From an uncultured Helicobacteraceae bacterium (GTDB taxonomy: Bacteria; Campylobacterota; Campylobacteria; Campylobacterales; Helicobacteraceae), in NCBI GenBank assembly GCA_910578285.1, contig CAJTQL010000008.1, forward strand, positions 1 to 64,000: a stretch of DNA of 64,000 nt, given 5' to 3'. A program made the position numbers and the translations under genes. Shown piece by piece: positions 1 to 8,186 of this stretch. Position 1 is the first letter of the stretch; each line of letters starts with the position of its first letter. The notes beneath the pieces are model-generated. The model was not told the DNA's origin and searched no databases. It saw nothing but the letters and a program-made list of their open reading frames with translations.

Positions 1-197
1 ATGGCATGCATGTGATACGGTGTCCACCAACCTCCAACTACTTGCTTTGCCTCATCAGCACTCAAAGCCTTTGCGTCTTTTTCGCAAAGAGCACCATTGC
101 TCACACTTGCAAGAAGGTCTTGCTTCTCTGCATCTGCGGCAAACGCCATTCCTGCAAGCGCGAGGCTTGCTACTGTAAGGGTAATGAATCTTTTCAT
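1..197 (-). CDS. Secreted double-glycine leader peptide precursor, C-terminus cut by window edge
   Basis: I recognise no named family. The ATG at 197 follows an AAGGAG ribosome site. The product starts with a Sec-type signal peptide (MKRFITLTVASLALAGMAFA, cleavage likely after AFA). A short acidic spacer with DLLASVSNGAL comes next, then LSADEAKQVVGG followed by WWTPYHMHA at the window edge. LSxxExxxVxGG fits the leader consensus of double-glycine bacteriocins and RiPPs. Its leader clearly resembles that of the small gene at 18411-18707. A signal peptide before a GG leader is unusual. It may encode a secreted peptide cut after GG; the mature part is mostly outside the window, so its function is unknown. 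Confidence 0.72.
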   Translation of the reverse strand, partial: MKRFITLTVASLALAGMAFAADAEKQDLLASVSNGALCEKDAKALSADEAKQVVGGWWTPYHMHA

Positions 198-221
198 TAC
201 AACTCCTTATACATAAAATAA

Positions 222-245
222 AAGTGGTCTTTCACACCACCACTT
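222..245 (-). promoter_or_regulatory. 5' UTR hairpin before the double-glycine peptide gene
   Basis: A perfect 7-bp inverted repeat (AAGTGGT/ACCACTT) with a 10-nt loop lies about 25 nt upstream of the start codon at 197. It would form a hairpin in the leader of the peptide mRNA. A role in mRNA stability or translation control is inference. Confidence 0.4.
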
Positions 246-307
246 GCGCATGCCCTACCACCGATTACACATTGCTTTCACAACATGGCAACACATCACA
301 AATTAGT

Positions 308-313
308 ATTATA
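308..313 (-). promoter_or_regulatory. Candidate -10 box for the peptide gene at 1-197
   Basis: TATAAT on the minus strand, about 110 nt upstream of the start codon, with no clear -35. Helicobacter promoters often rely on the -10 alone. It would give a roughly 100-nt leader containing the hairpin at 222-245. Confidence 0.4.
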
Positions 314-373
314 TCGGCAGTATGATAAAAAACTTTAGAAGTTTTTTTGAAATTTTTCAAATTTTCTCTATCA

Positions 374-453
374 TCATTGCGAGAGGCGTTAGCCTCGTGG
401 CAATCCATGATGTTGACAACACAGAATCGTTGATTGCCATGCTCACAATGACG
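374..453. repeat. Dispersed palindromic intergenic repeat, family A
   Basis: About 80 bp bounded by TCATTGCGAG and CTCACAATGA in inverted orientation, with an inner GGCAATC/GATTGCC pair. Related whole or partial copies occur at 14379, 15458, 16604, 18923, 19288, 26560, 28435 and 34793, all between genes. It behaves like a REP or MITE-type element. I see no coding content. Confidence 0.7.
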
Positions 454-486
454 ACTGGATTCGCCATTACTCACCAATTCTAATAA

Positions 487-663
487 TCCCAACCACAGCG
501 CTTCGGCTATGTTCTAATCTTAACATTGTCGAATCGTTGTGGACAATTGATATATACATTTAGAATCTCAAACAAATCTAATGATTTGTCATTCTGAAGC
601 CTTTAGGCTGAAGAATCTCACGTTGTGGGAATCATGAGATGTTTCGCTTCGCTCAACATGACA
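487..663. repeat. Dispersed repeat family B, composite copy 1
   Basis: Starts with TCCCAACCACAG and ends in CTCAACATGACA. Positions 561-663 match 19176-19279 almost base for base (TAGAATCTCA, ATGATTTGTCATTCTGAAGCC, GAAGAATCTCA and ATGAGATGTTTCG all shared). The outer part also recurs from 19035. Both copies lie upstream of a double-glycine peptide gene. The rest of the 198-843 spacer holds only repeats and short stem-loops; I see no gene in it. Confidence 0.7.
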
Positions 664-741
664 TATTATGACCCACCACCATGCCCCCTCCGCAAGGGAG
701 GAGGAGCGAATCCCACAACAACAAAAATGGCAATATTGGAG

Positions 742-759
742 GTGCGACTTCAGTCGCAC
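742..759. repeat. Small palindrome, family C (GTGCGAC-TTCA-GTCGCAC)
   Basis: A perfect 7-bp inverted repeat with a 4-nt loop, preceded by GGAG. The half-site AGTCGCACCTCC recurs inverted at about 14359-14370, and a degenerate partner (CTGCACCTCC) lies at about 782. It is a third small dispersed intergenic motif. Confidence 0.45.
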
Positions 760-817
760 TCATTAATATGTGCGCTTAAAACTGCACCTCCATTCGCGGG
801 CGACTGAAAACATGTTT

Positions 818-835
818 GCGATTCTAAAGAATCGC
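818..835 (-). terminator. Stem-loop downstream of pheA
   Basis: GCGATTC/GAATCGC, a perfect 7-bp stem with a 4-nt loop, 9 nt after the pheA stop. There is no following U-run, so it is a weak terminator or an mRNA-end stabiliser. Confidence 0.35.
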
Positions 836-843
836 CCTATGCC

Positions 844-1917
844 TCATATTCCGCGCGTATAGCTTCCAAGCCATTTGATGCTGTGTTTGGTTGCGAGGAG
901 CTGCTGCAACTGTGGGTCGCGAATGTGCCCGTCAAGGTCGATGAAAAACTGGAATGCAAAGCTTGTGTTGGAATCTTGTTTGGGACGCGATTCGATTTTG
1001 CTCATATTCACCCCCGCTTCTTTAATCACATTGAGCAAGCCCGCAAGCGTTCCGGGCTTATCGCTATCCACCAAATCCACGCATAGCGAGGTTTTGTCAT
1101 TCCCGCTTGGCTCGTTGGCAAAATCGCCAAGAATCACAAAACGTGTTTGGTTGTTGCTGAAGTCCTCAATCGATTCAAATAACACAGGCAGCGCATAGAG
1201 CTTTGCCGCAACACGCGAACAAATTGCCGCTGCATCTTTCTCGTTTGCAGCAAGCTGTGCTGCGCGCGCTGTGCTTTCGACAGCTACACGCTCGACTTCT
1301 TCGAGGTTGTGTTGGTTGAGAAACTCATAGCATTGTCCAAACGCGATGTCTTTGGAATAGATTCGCCGAATCTGGTCGGGGCTTTCACACAGGCTTGCGA
1401 GGCTATGATGAATGGGCATGACAATCTCGCCAATAATCTTGAGGCTTGTTTGCGCGAGATTATCGAGCGTCTCGCCCACAGCGCCGTTTTTGTTGTTTTC
1501 AATCGGGACGATTCCATATTGCGCTCGCCCATGTTCAAGCGCACGAAAAACCGAGCTAATCGTCTTCATCGACATATAGCTACAAATCCTGCCAAAACGG
1601 CTCTCGGCTGCTTGATGTGTGTAGCTGCCAAGTGGTCCGAGATAGGCAACGCGCTCGGGCAGCTCGAGGTTGCGGCTGGCGGCAAAAATTTCCATATAAA
1701 TCGCATCGATTGCCTCGCGGCTTAGGGCATTTTCGCCTTCACTTTTGGTATGCAGCCGTGCGAGAATCTCACGTTCACGCTCGGGGCGATAGATTCGCGT
1801 TTGGCTTTGTCGTTTGAGTTCGCCAACGTGCTTGACAATCTGCATGCGCTGTGCAAGCAGCTCAAATATCGAATCATCGATTGTATCAATCTCTTTGCGA
1901 AGCTGTATGATGTCCAT
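844..1917 (-). CDS. pheA: Bifunctional chorismate mutase / prephenate dehydratase
   Basis: Makes phenylpyruvate from chorismate via prephenate for phenylalanine synthesis in the cytoplasm. Of 357 residues, 1-85 form the AroQ-type chorismate mutase helix domain (RKEID, then RIYRPEREREIL). Residues 90-265 are prephenate dehydratase, starting at RVAYLGPLGSYTHQAA and carrying the catalytic NNQTRF motif (TRF 258-260). Residues 275-357 are an ACT domain with ESRP at 309-312, the usual Phe-binding site. The length is typical for P-proteins. The ATG overlaps the TAA of pssA by one base, so the two are probably co-transcribed. Feedback inhibition by Phe is expected from the ACT motif. Confidence 0.95.
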   Translation of the reverse strand: MDIIQLRKEIDTIDDSIFELLAQRMQIVKHVGELKRQSQTRIYRPEREREILARLHTKSEGENALSREAIDAIYMEIFAASRNLELPERVAYLGPLGSYTHQAAESRFGRICSYMSMKTISSVFRALEHGRAQYGIVPIENNKNGAVGETLDNLAQTSLKIIGEIVMPIHHSLASLCESPDQIRRIYSKDIAFGQCYEFLNQHNLEEVERVAVESTARAAQLAANEKDAAAICSRVAAKLYALPVLFESIEDFSNNQTRFVILGDFANEPSGNDKTSLCVDLVDSDKPGTLAGLLNVIKEAGVNMSKIESRPKQDSNTSFAFQFFIDLDGHIRDPQLQQLLATKHSIKWLGSYTRGI

Positions 1918-2642
1918 TAGCTGTTCCTTTTGCTATGCCAAATATGTTTGAGTATGAGATAGAATGCACGTAACACGCCAAATAAGATATAGCCTGTGAT
2001 GAGAATCGCGATTCCAAGCGCTGTGTAGAGATAGAGCAGCACAAGCACAATGACAATAAACACAACGAGCGTGCGCAGGCTAATGCCTTTGTCTGCCCAA
2101 TGTTTGAAGCTCGGATAGCGGATATTGCTAACCATGAGCACCGATACGCACAACGCCATAACCAAAAGCGCAATATCAAACCATTGTGGCAAATCATAAT
2201 GCACATCAATGAGAATCCACGAGGCGACAAACACAGCAGCAGATGGAATCGGCAAGCCGATGAACACGTTTGGGTCGCTGCTATTTGCAGCGACATTGAA
2301 ACGCGCAAGGCGTATAGCACCCATCACGACAAACAACCCCGAAACAACGATTCCAAATTTGCTAAAATGAATGCCCAGATACATAAACAATAGTGCGGCG
2401 GGTGCGACACCAAACGCGATGACATCAGCAAGCGAATCGAACTCGACACCAAATTTACTCGTTGTGCCCGTGAGACGAGCAACGCGACCATCGAGCCCAT
2501 CGAAAATGAGCGCGCAAAAAATCAACCAGCATGCGTTTTCAAACCGCCCCGATGCCGCATGCGCAATGCTCAAAAACCCAAGAAAAGCACTTAGGGCTGT
2601 GAAAAAATTGGGCAGAATATAGAGAGGATTAATCTGCATCAT
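1917..2642 (-). CDS. pssA: CDP-diacylglycerol-serine O-phosphatidyltransferase
   Basis: Makes phosphatidylserine, the precursor of phosphatidylethanolamine, in the inner membrane. The CDP-alcohol phosphotransferase signature D-G-x2-A-R-x8-G-x3-D-x3-D is complete (D51, G52, A55, R56, G65, D69, D73). Several hydrophobic helices follow, including two close together near residues 165-220. The 241-residue length suits the short integral-membrane PssA type. It lies 14 nt after ftsH and overlaps pheA by one base. The start is one of two tandem ATGs (2642 or 2639), and neither has a strong ribosome site. Confidence 0.92.
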   Translation of the reverse strand: MMQINPLYILPNFFTALSAFLGFLSIAHAASGRFENACWLIFCALIFDGLDGRVARLTGTTSKFGVEFDSLADVIAFGVAPAALLFMYLGIHFSKFGIVVSGLFVVMGAIRLARFNVAANSSDPNVFIGLPIPSAAVFVASWILIDVHYDLPQWFDIALLVMALCVSVLMVSNIRYPSFKHWADKGISLRTLVVFIVIVLVLLYLYTALGIAILITGYILFGVLRAFYLILKHIWHSKRNS

Positions 2643-2656
2643 GCTGTTATTATCAT

Positions 2657-4606
2657 CTACCCTGCTTTTGTCTGCTCATCATCAGCTGCAACAAGACGAC
2701 TTGGAATTCCCTGTTCTTTTTCGTATTCGGCAATAATCTCGCGCACGCGATCGCCGTCAATGGTTTCTTTGTCGTATAAATCTTTGACCATAATCTCAAT
2801 CGCGCCCTTGTAGTCCTGCAACGCGGCGCGCACAGCGTCAAATCGCTCGCGCAAAAAGCCTTTGACATAGTCATCGACTTCTTGTGCCGTCTTGTCGCTA
2901 AACTCGCGTGCACTACTTAATCCGCCATTGAGGAAAGTATTGCGCGGTTTTTCAAGCACCATCAGCCCAACAATATCCGTCATGCCATAATAGCTAATCA
3001 TCGCTTTGATGATGTCTGTTGCACGCTCCAAGTCGTTGCTAGCACCTGTTGAAATTTCGCCGATAAAGACATCTTCGGCTGCGCGCCCACCGAGCAAAAC
3101 GTCAACTTCGGCAATCAGCTCATGTTTTTGCATAAGATATTTGTTTTCTTCGGGCGTATTCAATGTATAGCCCAGCGCAGCGAGTCCGCGTGGGATAATC
3201 GAAACCTTGCTGACTTTTTTTGCACCTTTGGTAATCTCTGCAAGCAGCGCATGTCCGCTCTCATGGTAGGCAACAATGCGCTTTTCTTTGGGCGAGATTC
3301 GACGTGATTTTTTTTCGAGCCCTGCGATTCCGCGCTCGACTGCCTCGAGAAAATCACTCTGCTCAACCTCTTTCTTGTTAGCACGCCCTGCGAGCAAGGC
3401 AGCTTCGTTGATGATATTTGCCAAATCCGCCCCCGCAAGCCCTGCTGTGAGGCGCGCAATCTCTTCGAGATCGACATCGCGCGCGAGCTTGATACTCTGA
3501 ATATGCACCTTGAGTACTTCAACGCGCCCATTAAAATCAGGCTTATCAACCAAAACTTGCCTATCGAATCTACCGGGGCGCAACAATGCAGGGTCGAGCA
3601 CCTCGGGGCGATTGGTTGCTGCAAGCACGATGACAGGAGAAGAATCCGAGCTAAAGCCGTCCATTTCGGCAAGCAACTGATTGAGCGTTTGTTCGCGCTC
3701 GTCATTGCCACTAATCATGCCGCCTGCTGCGCGGCTCTTGCCGATTGCATCAATCTCGTCAATAAAGATAATCGCAGGCGCTTCTTTTTTCGCTGTCTCA
3801 AACAAATCGCGCACGCGGCTCGCGCCCACACCCACGAACATTTCGATGAAACTGCTGCCGCTGACTGAAAAAAACGGCACATCAGCCTCACCAGCGACTG
3901 CTTTTGCAAGGAGCGTTTTACCCGTCCCCGGAGGTCCAACGAGCAGCACGCCTTTGGGAATCTTTGCGCCAAGCTTGAGATAACGTTCAGGATATTTAAG
4001 AAAATCGACAATCTCAACGACTTCTTCTTTTGCCTCTTTGTTTCCTGCCATATCATTGAATTTGACTTTTGGCTTTTCGGAATTGACAAGCTTGCGCGCG
4101 CTACCCATGCCAAGGATTCCGCCGCCCATGTTTTTCTGCATACGATTTGCAAGAAACATCCAAATCGCAAAGAAAATAAACACGGGCAGCACCCAACTAA
4201 AAATCAAATCAGAGAACCAATTGCTTTCATTGTAACCGCTGTATTCGATGTTGCTTTTGTCTAAAAGCGGAATTAAGGTATCATCAGGGATAATACGTTT
4301 GGTAACATAGACCATTTTGTTGCCGCCACTTTCAGAAATCGCCTTGATTGTCGTTTGTCCAATCGCGACATAGCTCACACTTTTGTTTTCAATCCGTTTT
4401 TTAAGGTCATAATAATTAATGCTTTGCGTGATAGTATTGCCTCCACCAAGCCTTGTGCTAAGGCTATCGCTATCGGCAAAACCAAAGCCTTTAAATAGCA
4501 CTATCAACACAATGCTGACAATTGCAAACAATAAAAGCGGATTTTGCCCAAAAAAACGAGGGTTTTTATCGGGTTTGTTGGAATCATTTTTGGGAGTATT
4601 GTTCAT
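2657..4606 (-). CDS. ftsH: ATP-dependent zinc metalloprotease FtsH
   Basis: Membrane-anchored AAA+ protease that degrades misassembled membrane proteins and short-lived regulators. Membrane segments lie at about 24-43 and 131-153, flanking a periplasmic domain. The AAA domain carries Walker A GPPGTGKT (224-231), Walker B IIFIDEID (279-286) and the second region of homology with the arginine finger (TNRPEVLDPALLRPGRFDR, 331-349). The zinc site HESGH is at 448-452. All expected residues are present, and the 649-residue length is normal. It sits between prmA and pssA, in the order I recall from H. pylori. Confidence 0.97.
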   Translation of the reverse strand: MNNTPKNDSNKPDKNPRFFGQNPLLLFAIVSIVLIVLFKGFGFADSDSLSTRLGGGNTITQSINYYDLKKRIENKSVSYVAIGQTTIKAISESGGNKMVYVTKRIIPDDTLIPLLDKSNIEYSGYNESNWFSDLIFSWVLPVFIFFAIWMFLANRMQKNMGGGILGMGSARKLVNSEKPKVKFNDMAGNKEAKEEVVEIVDFLKYPERYLKLGAKIPKGVLLVGPPGTGKTLLAKAVAGEADVPFFSVSGSSFIEMFVGVGASRVRDLFETAKKEAPAIIFIDEIDAIGKSRAAGGMISGNDEREQTLNQLLAEMDGFSSDSSPVIVLAATNRPEVLDPALLRPGRFDRQVLVDKPDFNGRVEVLKVHIQSIKLARDVDLEEIARLTAGLAGADLANIINEAALLAGRANKKEVEQSDFLEAVERGIAGLEKKSRRISPKEKRIVAYHESGHALLAEITKGAKKVSKVSIIPRGLAALGYTLNTPEENKYLMQKHELIAEVDVLLGGRAAEDVFIGEISTGASNDLERATDIIKAMISYYGMTDIVGLMVLEKPRNTFLNGGLSSAREFSDKTAQEVDDYVKGFLRERFDAVRAALQDYKGAIEIMVKDLYDKETIDGDRVREIIAEYEKEQGIPSRLVAADDEQTKAG

Positions 4607-4627
4607 TCAAAACCTTGTTCGTTTGGG

Positions 4628-5482
4628 CTAATCCTTGCATAAGAGCAAGGCAACCCATTCATTTTGTATTCTTTCATCTTGCAAAGAAAAGCCCACAAAC
4701 CGCGCAAGCACATTTTCTTTTGCATTTTGCAAAATGCCCGAAAGCAGAAGTAGCGAACCCTTTTGACTATGCGCGCAAAACTGCTCATAGAGCACAATCA
4801 CAATGACAGCAAGCAGGTTTGCCATAATCAATGTATAACGCCCCTCTGCTTGCTCCATCGAGCCACACCAAAGACTTTCAAGATTTGCGGTGTTGTTGAT
4901 AAAATTTTTTTGTGTTTCAGAAACGGCAAGAGAATCAGTATCGCAAGCAAAAACTCGCGCGCCTTTTTTTGCGGCAGCAATACCCAAAACACCACTGCCA
5001 CAGCCCACATCAAGCACACGTTGATGCCGCACATCTAAGCTACTCAATATCTCGAGACACATTGCCGTACTTTCATGATGTCCCGAGCCAAAGGCGAGCG
5101 CAGGGTCGATGACAATGTCAATCAATGTTCCTTTATTGCAAGCTGTATGGGGCGCATGCCATGAAGGGCGCACAGCGAAATCCCCGCAAACAACGGGCAT
5201 AACAGATTGTTTGTAGGTTTCTATCCAATCGCGATTGGGTTTTTGAGTGAAACTATGCGCATACGAGATATCCTCATTCAGGCGTTCACGTAAGATTGCG
5301 ACAAACGAATCGAGCTGCGACAATAACGTATGTGGCGGTTCTTCGCGATAAACAACAAAGGCGTTTTTACCATCTATCTCGCGCTCTTCAATCGCTTCTT
5401 GCGTGGTCTGCAATAAGAAATCAGCAAAGAGTTCTGCATAGCTGCTGGGGATAACCCATAACTCGTAATAAAACTCTTTCAT
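4628..5482 (-). CDS. prmA: Ribosomal protein L11 methyltransferase
   Basis: SAM-dependent methylation of ribosomal protein L11. The N-terminal half is the variable substrate-recognition part. The PrmA signature DPALAFGSGHHEST spans about 126-139 and is followed by SAM motif I VLDVGCGSG (156-164) and the post-I acidic segment VFACDTDSLAV. The 284-residue length is near the family norm. It lies 21 nt before ftsH and 14 nt after cheY on the same strand, so this is a probable cheY-prmA-ftsH-pssA-pheA transcription unit. Confidence 0.93.
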   Translation of the reverse strand: MKEFYYELWVIPSSYAELFADFLLQTTQEAIEEREIDGKNAFVVYREEPPHTLLSQLDSFVAILRERLNEDISYAHSFTQKPNRDWIETYKQSVMPVVCGDFAVRPSWHAPHTACNKGTLIDIVIDPALAFGSGHHESTAMCLEILSSLDVRHQRVLDVGCGSGVLGIAAAKKGARVFACDTDSLAVSETQKNFINNTANLESLWCGSMEQAEGRYTLIMANLLAVIVIVLYEQFCAHSQKGSLLLLSGILQNAKENVLARFVGFSLQDERIQNEWVALLLCKD

Positions 5483-5496
5483 ATCCCAAAACCCGT

Positions 5497-5874
5497 CTAG
5501 CCCTCGTTCGTTCCTAAAACAGCTTCGAGTTTTTCCTTGAGAACTTGTGGGGTAAAAGGCTTGACAATGTAGTTATTCACGCCTGCTTTGAGCGCCGTAA
5601 TTACCTCTGCCTTGCCTCCTTCTGTCGTTACCATAATGATAGGAATATCGGTAAAACGCGAATCGGCGCGCACTTTTTTCACGAGGTCGAGCCCATTCAT
5701 TTCGGGCATATTCCAGTCTGTAATCAGCACCTTCACATCACCATTAGCGTCCATTTTCTCCCAGCCCTCAACGCCATTTTCACCTTCAAGAACATCGTCA
5801 TAGCCTAGCCGCGCCAAGGTATTCTTGATGATTCGCCTCATCGTTGAGCTATCATCGACTACAAGCAGTTTCAC
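5497..5874 (-). CDS. cheY: Chemotaxis response regulator CheY
   Basis: Single-domain receiver of 125 residues. Phosphorylated by CheA, it binds the flagellar switch and changes rotation. The acidic pocket is D7 and D8, the phospho-acceptor is D53, the switch residues T83/T84 lie in MVTTEGGKAE, and the conserved lysine is K105 in IVKPF. The sequence is nearly the same as H. pylori CheY from memory. The start is GTG at 5874 after AGGAG with a 4-nt gap. It is the first gene of the run toward prmA and ftsH, with a promoter candidate at 5925-5930. Confidence 0.96.
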   Translation of the reverse strand: MKLLVVDDSSTMRRIIKNTLARLGYDDVLEGENGVEGWEKMDANGDVKVLITDWNMPEMNGLDLVKKVRADSRFTDIPIIMVTTEGGKAEVITALKAGVNNYIVKPFTPQVLKEKLEAVLGTNEG

Positions 5875-5924
5875 GGGACTCCTTTTTAAAAATTCAACAT
5901 CGAAATCAAAAGATTGTAGGCAGC

Positions 5925-5930
5925 ATTTTA
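5925..5930 (-). promoter_or_regulatory. Candidate extended -10 for cheY
   Basis: TGATAAAAT on the minus strand (extended -10 TGn plus TAAAAT), 50 nt upstream of the GTG start of cheY. No clear -35. Confidence 0.45.
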
Positions 5931-5937
5931 TCAGAAG

Positions 5938-6651
5938 TTAGTTTAAATTTTGCAAAACACGTTCCAAATTCACGCGCCCTTCATAAAAAGCCTTGCCCAC
6001 AATCACACCGTCAAGCTTGGATTGTTTAAGTGTTTCAATTTCTTCTTCGCTCGAAAGTCCGCCGCTTGCGAGCACAGCATGCCCGCTTGCCGCAGCAATC
6101 TCCTCACTAAAAGCAAGATTGATTCCACCAAGCGTGCCATCTTGCCCAATATCTGTACAAATGATTGCCGCAAGCGCAATGCCCTTGAAAAGTTCGGCGA
6201 GCTCCACAGCCTGCATCTTACCCTGCTCAACCCAGCCGCTCACGCTCACAAAGCCATCTTTTGCGTCAATGCCCACGACAATCGGATATTTCTCTGCCAT
6301 ACTTATCGTAAAAAGCGGGTCGCGCATTGCCACCGAGCCAAGAATCACGCGGTTAATTCCAAGCTCGAGATAGCGCTTAATCCCATCTTCATTGCGGATT
6401 CCGCCGCCAAGCTCAATTTGAAGGTTTGTTTGCTTACGAATCTGTGTAATGACCTCGAGATTCACAGGCTTGCCCGCAATCGCGCCGTCCAAATCAATCA
6501 GATGCAGCCAACGTGCGCCCATTTCTTCAAATCGCCGTGCAACAGCAACGGGATTGGTATCATAAATCTTTGCGCTGTCCATGACGCCCCGCGTGAGGCG
6601 CACAACTTCGCCATTTTTCAAATCAATCGCGGGAATAATTTCAAAAGACAT
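5938..6651 (-). CDS. hisA: Phosphoribosylformimino-AICAR ribotide isomerase
   Basis: Fourth step of histidine synthesis, an Amadori rearrangement of ProFAR to PRFAR. A 237-residue (beta/alpha)8 barrel with IPAIDLKNGEVVRL at the N-terminus (catalytic D10) and the second catalytic aspartate in ICTDIGQDGTLGG (D167). The phosphate-binding sites ELGGGIRN and LASGGLSS are also visible. It lies 9 nt downstream of hisH. No hisF is in this window, so the his genes are dispersed here, as is usual in Campylobacterota. Confidence 0.95.
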   Translation of the reverse strand: MSFEIIPAIDLKNGEVVRLTRGVMDSAKIYDTNPVAVARRFEEMGARWLHLIDLDGAIAGKPVNLEVITQIRKQTNLQIELGGGIRNEDGIKRYLELGINRVILGSVAMRDPLFTISMAEKYPIVVGIDAKDGFVSVSGWVEQGKMQAVELAELFKGIALAAIICTDIGQDGTLGGINLAFSEEIAAASGHAVLASGGLSSEEEIETLKQSKLDGVIVGKAFYEGRVNLERVLQNLN

Positions 6652-6660
6652 GGAATCTCC

Positions 6661-7275
6661 TTAATTTTTAATAAAATTCTCTAAAATTTTAAGTCCGATA
6701 TTGTGGCTCTTCTCGGGGTGCGGTTGCAAGCCATAGATTCGATTCTGTGCGATTGCGCTCACAAATGTTTGTCCATAATCTGTTTGCGCTAGAATCACAG
6801 CGCTATCACGTGGCTTGACACAATAGCTATGCACGAAATACAAAAATTCACTTGGACCAAGGGTGGCATTGAGCGCACAATCACGTACAAAATGCAGCTG
6901 ATTCCACCCCATGTGCGGAATCTTTGGCGCATTGCACAGCGGCACAACCTCGCCGCTGACAATGCCAAGCCCCGCATGTTCGCCAAACTCATAGCTCATA
7001 TCAAACAAAAGCTGCATGCCAAGGCAGATTCCAAATAATGCGTTCTCACTCTCTTGCGTACTCTGCGCATAGTCGCGCAATGCAGGCTCAAACCCTTTTG
7101 CGCGTAATGCCTGCATTGCCGCGCCAAACGCGCCCACACCGGGGACGATGACTCGCGCAAAATCAAACAAACGTGCAGGAGAATCAACCAAGACTCCCTC
7201 CGCGCCCACAGCCAAAAGTGCATTTTTGACACTCGCGATATTGCCAGCCCCATAATCCACAATCGCAACACGCAT
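6661..7275 (-). CDS. hisH: Imidazole glycerol phosphate synthase, glutaminase subunit
   Basis: Supplies ammonia from glutamine to HisF in histidine synthesis. 204-residue class I glutamine amidotransferase. The triad is C84 (in GICLGMQLLF), H186 and E188 (QPHPE), and the oxyanion segment PGVGAFGAAM lies near residue 45. I chose the ATG at 7275 rather than an in-frame TTG one codon earlier, because it starts exactly at family position MRVAIVDYGAGN. The ATG overlaps the previous gene's TGA by one base. Confidence 0.95.
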   Translation of the reverse strand: MRVAIVDYGAGNIASVKNALLAVGAEGVLVDSPARLFDFARVIVPGVGAFGAAMQALRAKGFEPALRDYAQSTQESENALFGICLGMQLLFDMSYEFGEHAGLGIVSGEVVPLCNAPKIPHMGWNQLHFVRDCALNATLGPSEFLYFVHSYCVKPRDSAVILAQTDYGQTFVSAIAQNRIYGLQPHPEKSHNIGLKILENFIKN

Positions 7276-8186
7276 CAATCTGCCTTTTCTTTAATGCTAT
7301 ATACAAAATAGATATAAATAGCAAGCCCAACAAGCAACAATGCAACACCACCGATGAGATAAATTGCATACACGATTTTATCAGGCTCTGTAATCGTGAA
7401 TTTAAATACAAGCATCAACGCTTCAATTGCAAGTGCAATAATAATTGAACCCAAAAAACGAATCATAGTTTGATGTGCCATTTTGTGGTCGCCACTCACG
7501 CCACGTCCCAAAACTTCTTGCCCAAAAAGCGTTTTGACAAGGTCAAAAATTGCTAATGAGAGCGTGAGCAAAATGGTTGCCTCAAAAATCTCTTTGATGT
7601 CGAGCGTATTAAAATGCTGAATTCCATGTAAAATACTCAACACACCACGTACGAGCAACAAAAATGCCACAGCAAGCAGCAGGACAGAAAGAGTACCATA
7701 CATTATCTTGCTAAAATGCTCAAAACCAATCGAAAGAGTTGTCGACTGCGCAAGCCGAATCGCTTGGGGCAGCTCAAAATCAAGACAGGCAACATATTGT
7801 AATTCATGCGCTTCATTATAAATTGGATAGGCTGCCGTAACAACAAGATTACCATCATTTCGTGTGGGATAGGGGTCTGTGAGGATACATTTGCGCTCCT
7901 CAATTGCACGATAAAAATAGGCGCGGTGATTAAAATTCTTGCCACGTGCACTTGGATTTTGGACATGCCCTGTGATTGTCTCAATCACTTGTGTGCCATG
8001 CGAATCTAAAACATATGCTGCATCAACACTCCCAATTTCTTTAAATATTTTTTGCAAACCCTCATGGACTTTGCTCAATTCAATCACAGGTAAATGATTT
8101 TTGATATTGCGCACAAACAAATAGCAAGCATATGCTCGCACTTCATAGCGCAAATCTTTAAAAGTTTCAATCTCTTTTGAAAGCAT
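7275..8186 (-). CDS. PDC/Cache sensor-domain membrane protein
   Basis: 303 residues. Residues 35-145 look like a PDC/Cache ligand-binding fold (DAAYVLDSHGTQVIETI, then GKNFNHRAYFYRAIEERKCILTDPYPTRNDGNLVVTAAYPIY). Membrane segments follow at about 160-182, 198-216, 236-256 and 268-292. No kinase, GGDEF or methyl-accepting domain is seen, and there is no obvious N-terminal membrane segment. That is odd for a domain that normally faces the periplasm. Similar proteins are annotated simply as PDC sensor-domain proteins in Helicobacter. Ligand and partner are unknown. It is tightly linked to hisH. Confidence 0.6.
   Translation of the reverse strand: MLSKEIETFKDLRYEVRAYACYLFVRNIKNHLPVIELSKVHEGLQKIFKEIGSVDAAYVLDSHGTQVIETITGHVQNPSARGKNFNHRAYFYRAIEERKCILTDPYPTRNDGNLVVTAAYPIYNEAHELQYVACLDFELPQAIRLAQSTTLSIGFEHFSKIMYGTLSVLLLAVAFLLLVRGVLSILHGIQHFNTLDIKEIFEATILLTLSLAIFDLVKTLFGQEVLGRGVSGDHKMAHQTMIRFLGSIIIALAIEALMLVFKFTITEPDKIVYAIYLIGGVALLLVGLAIYIYFVYSIKEKAD

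Noticed and set aside
6..221. 71-codon plus-strand frame
   Set aside because: It is the antisense of the double-glycine peptide gene and has no ribosome site.
265..492. 75-codon minus-strand frame in the first spacer
   Set aside because: It runs through repeat A and has no ribosome site.
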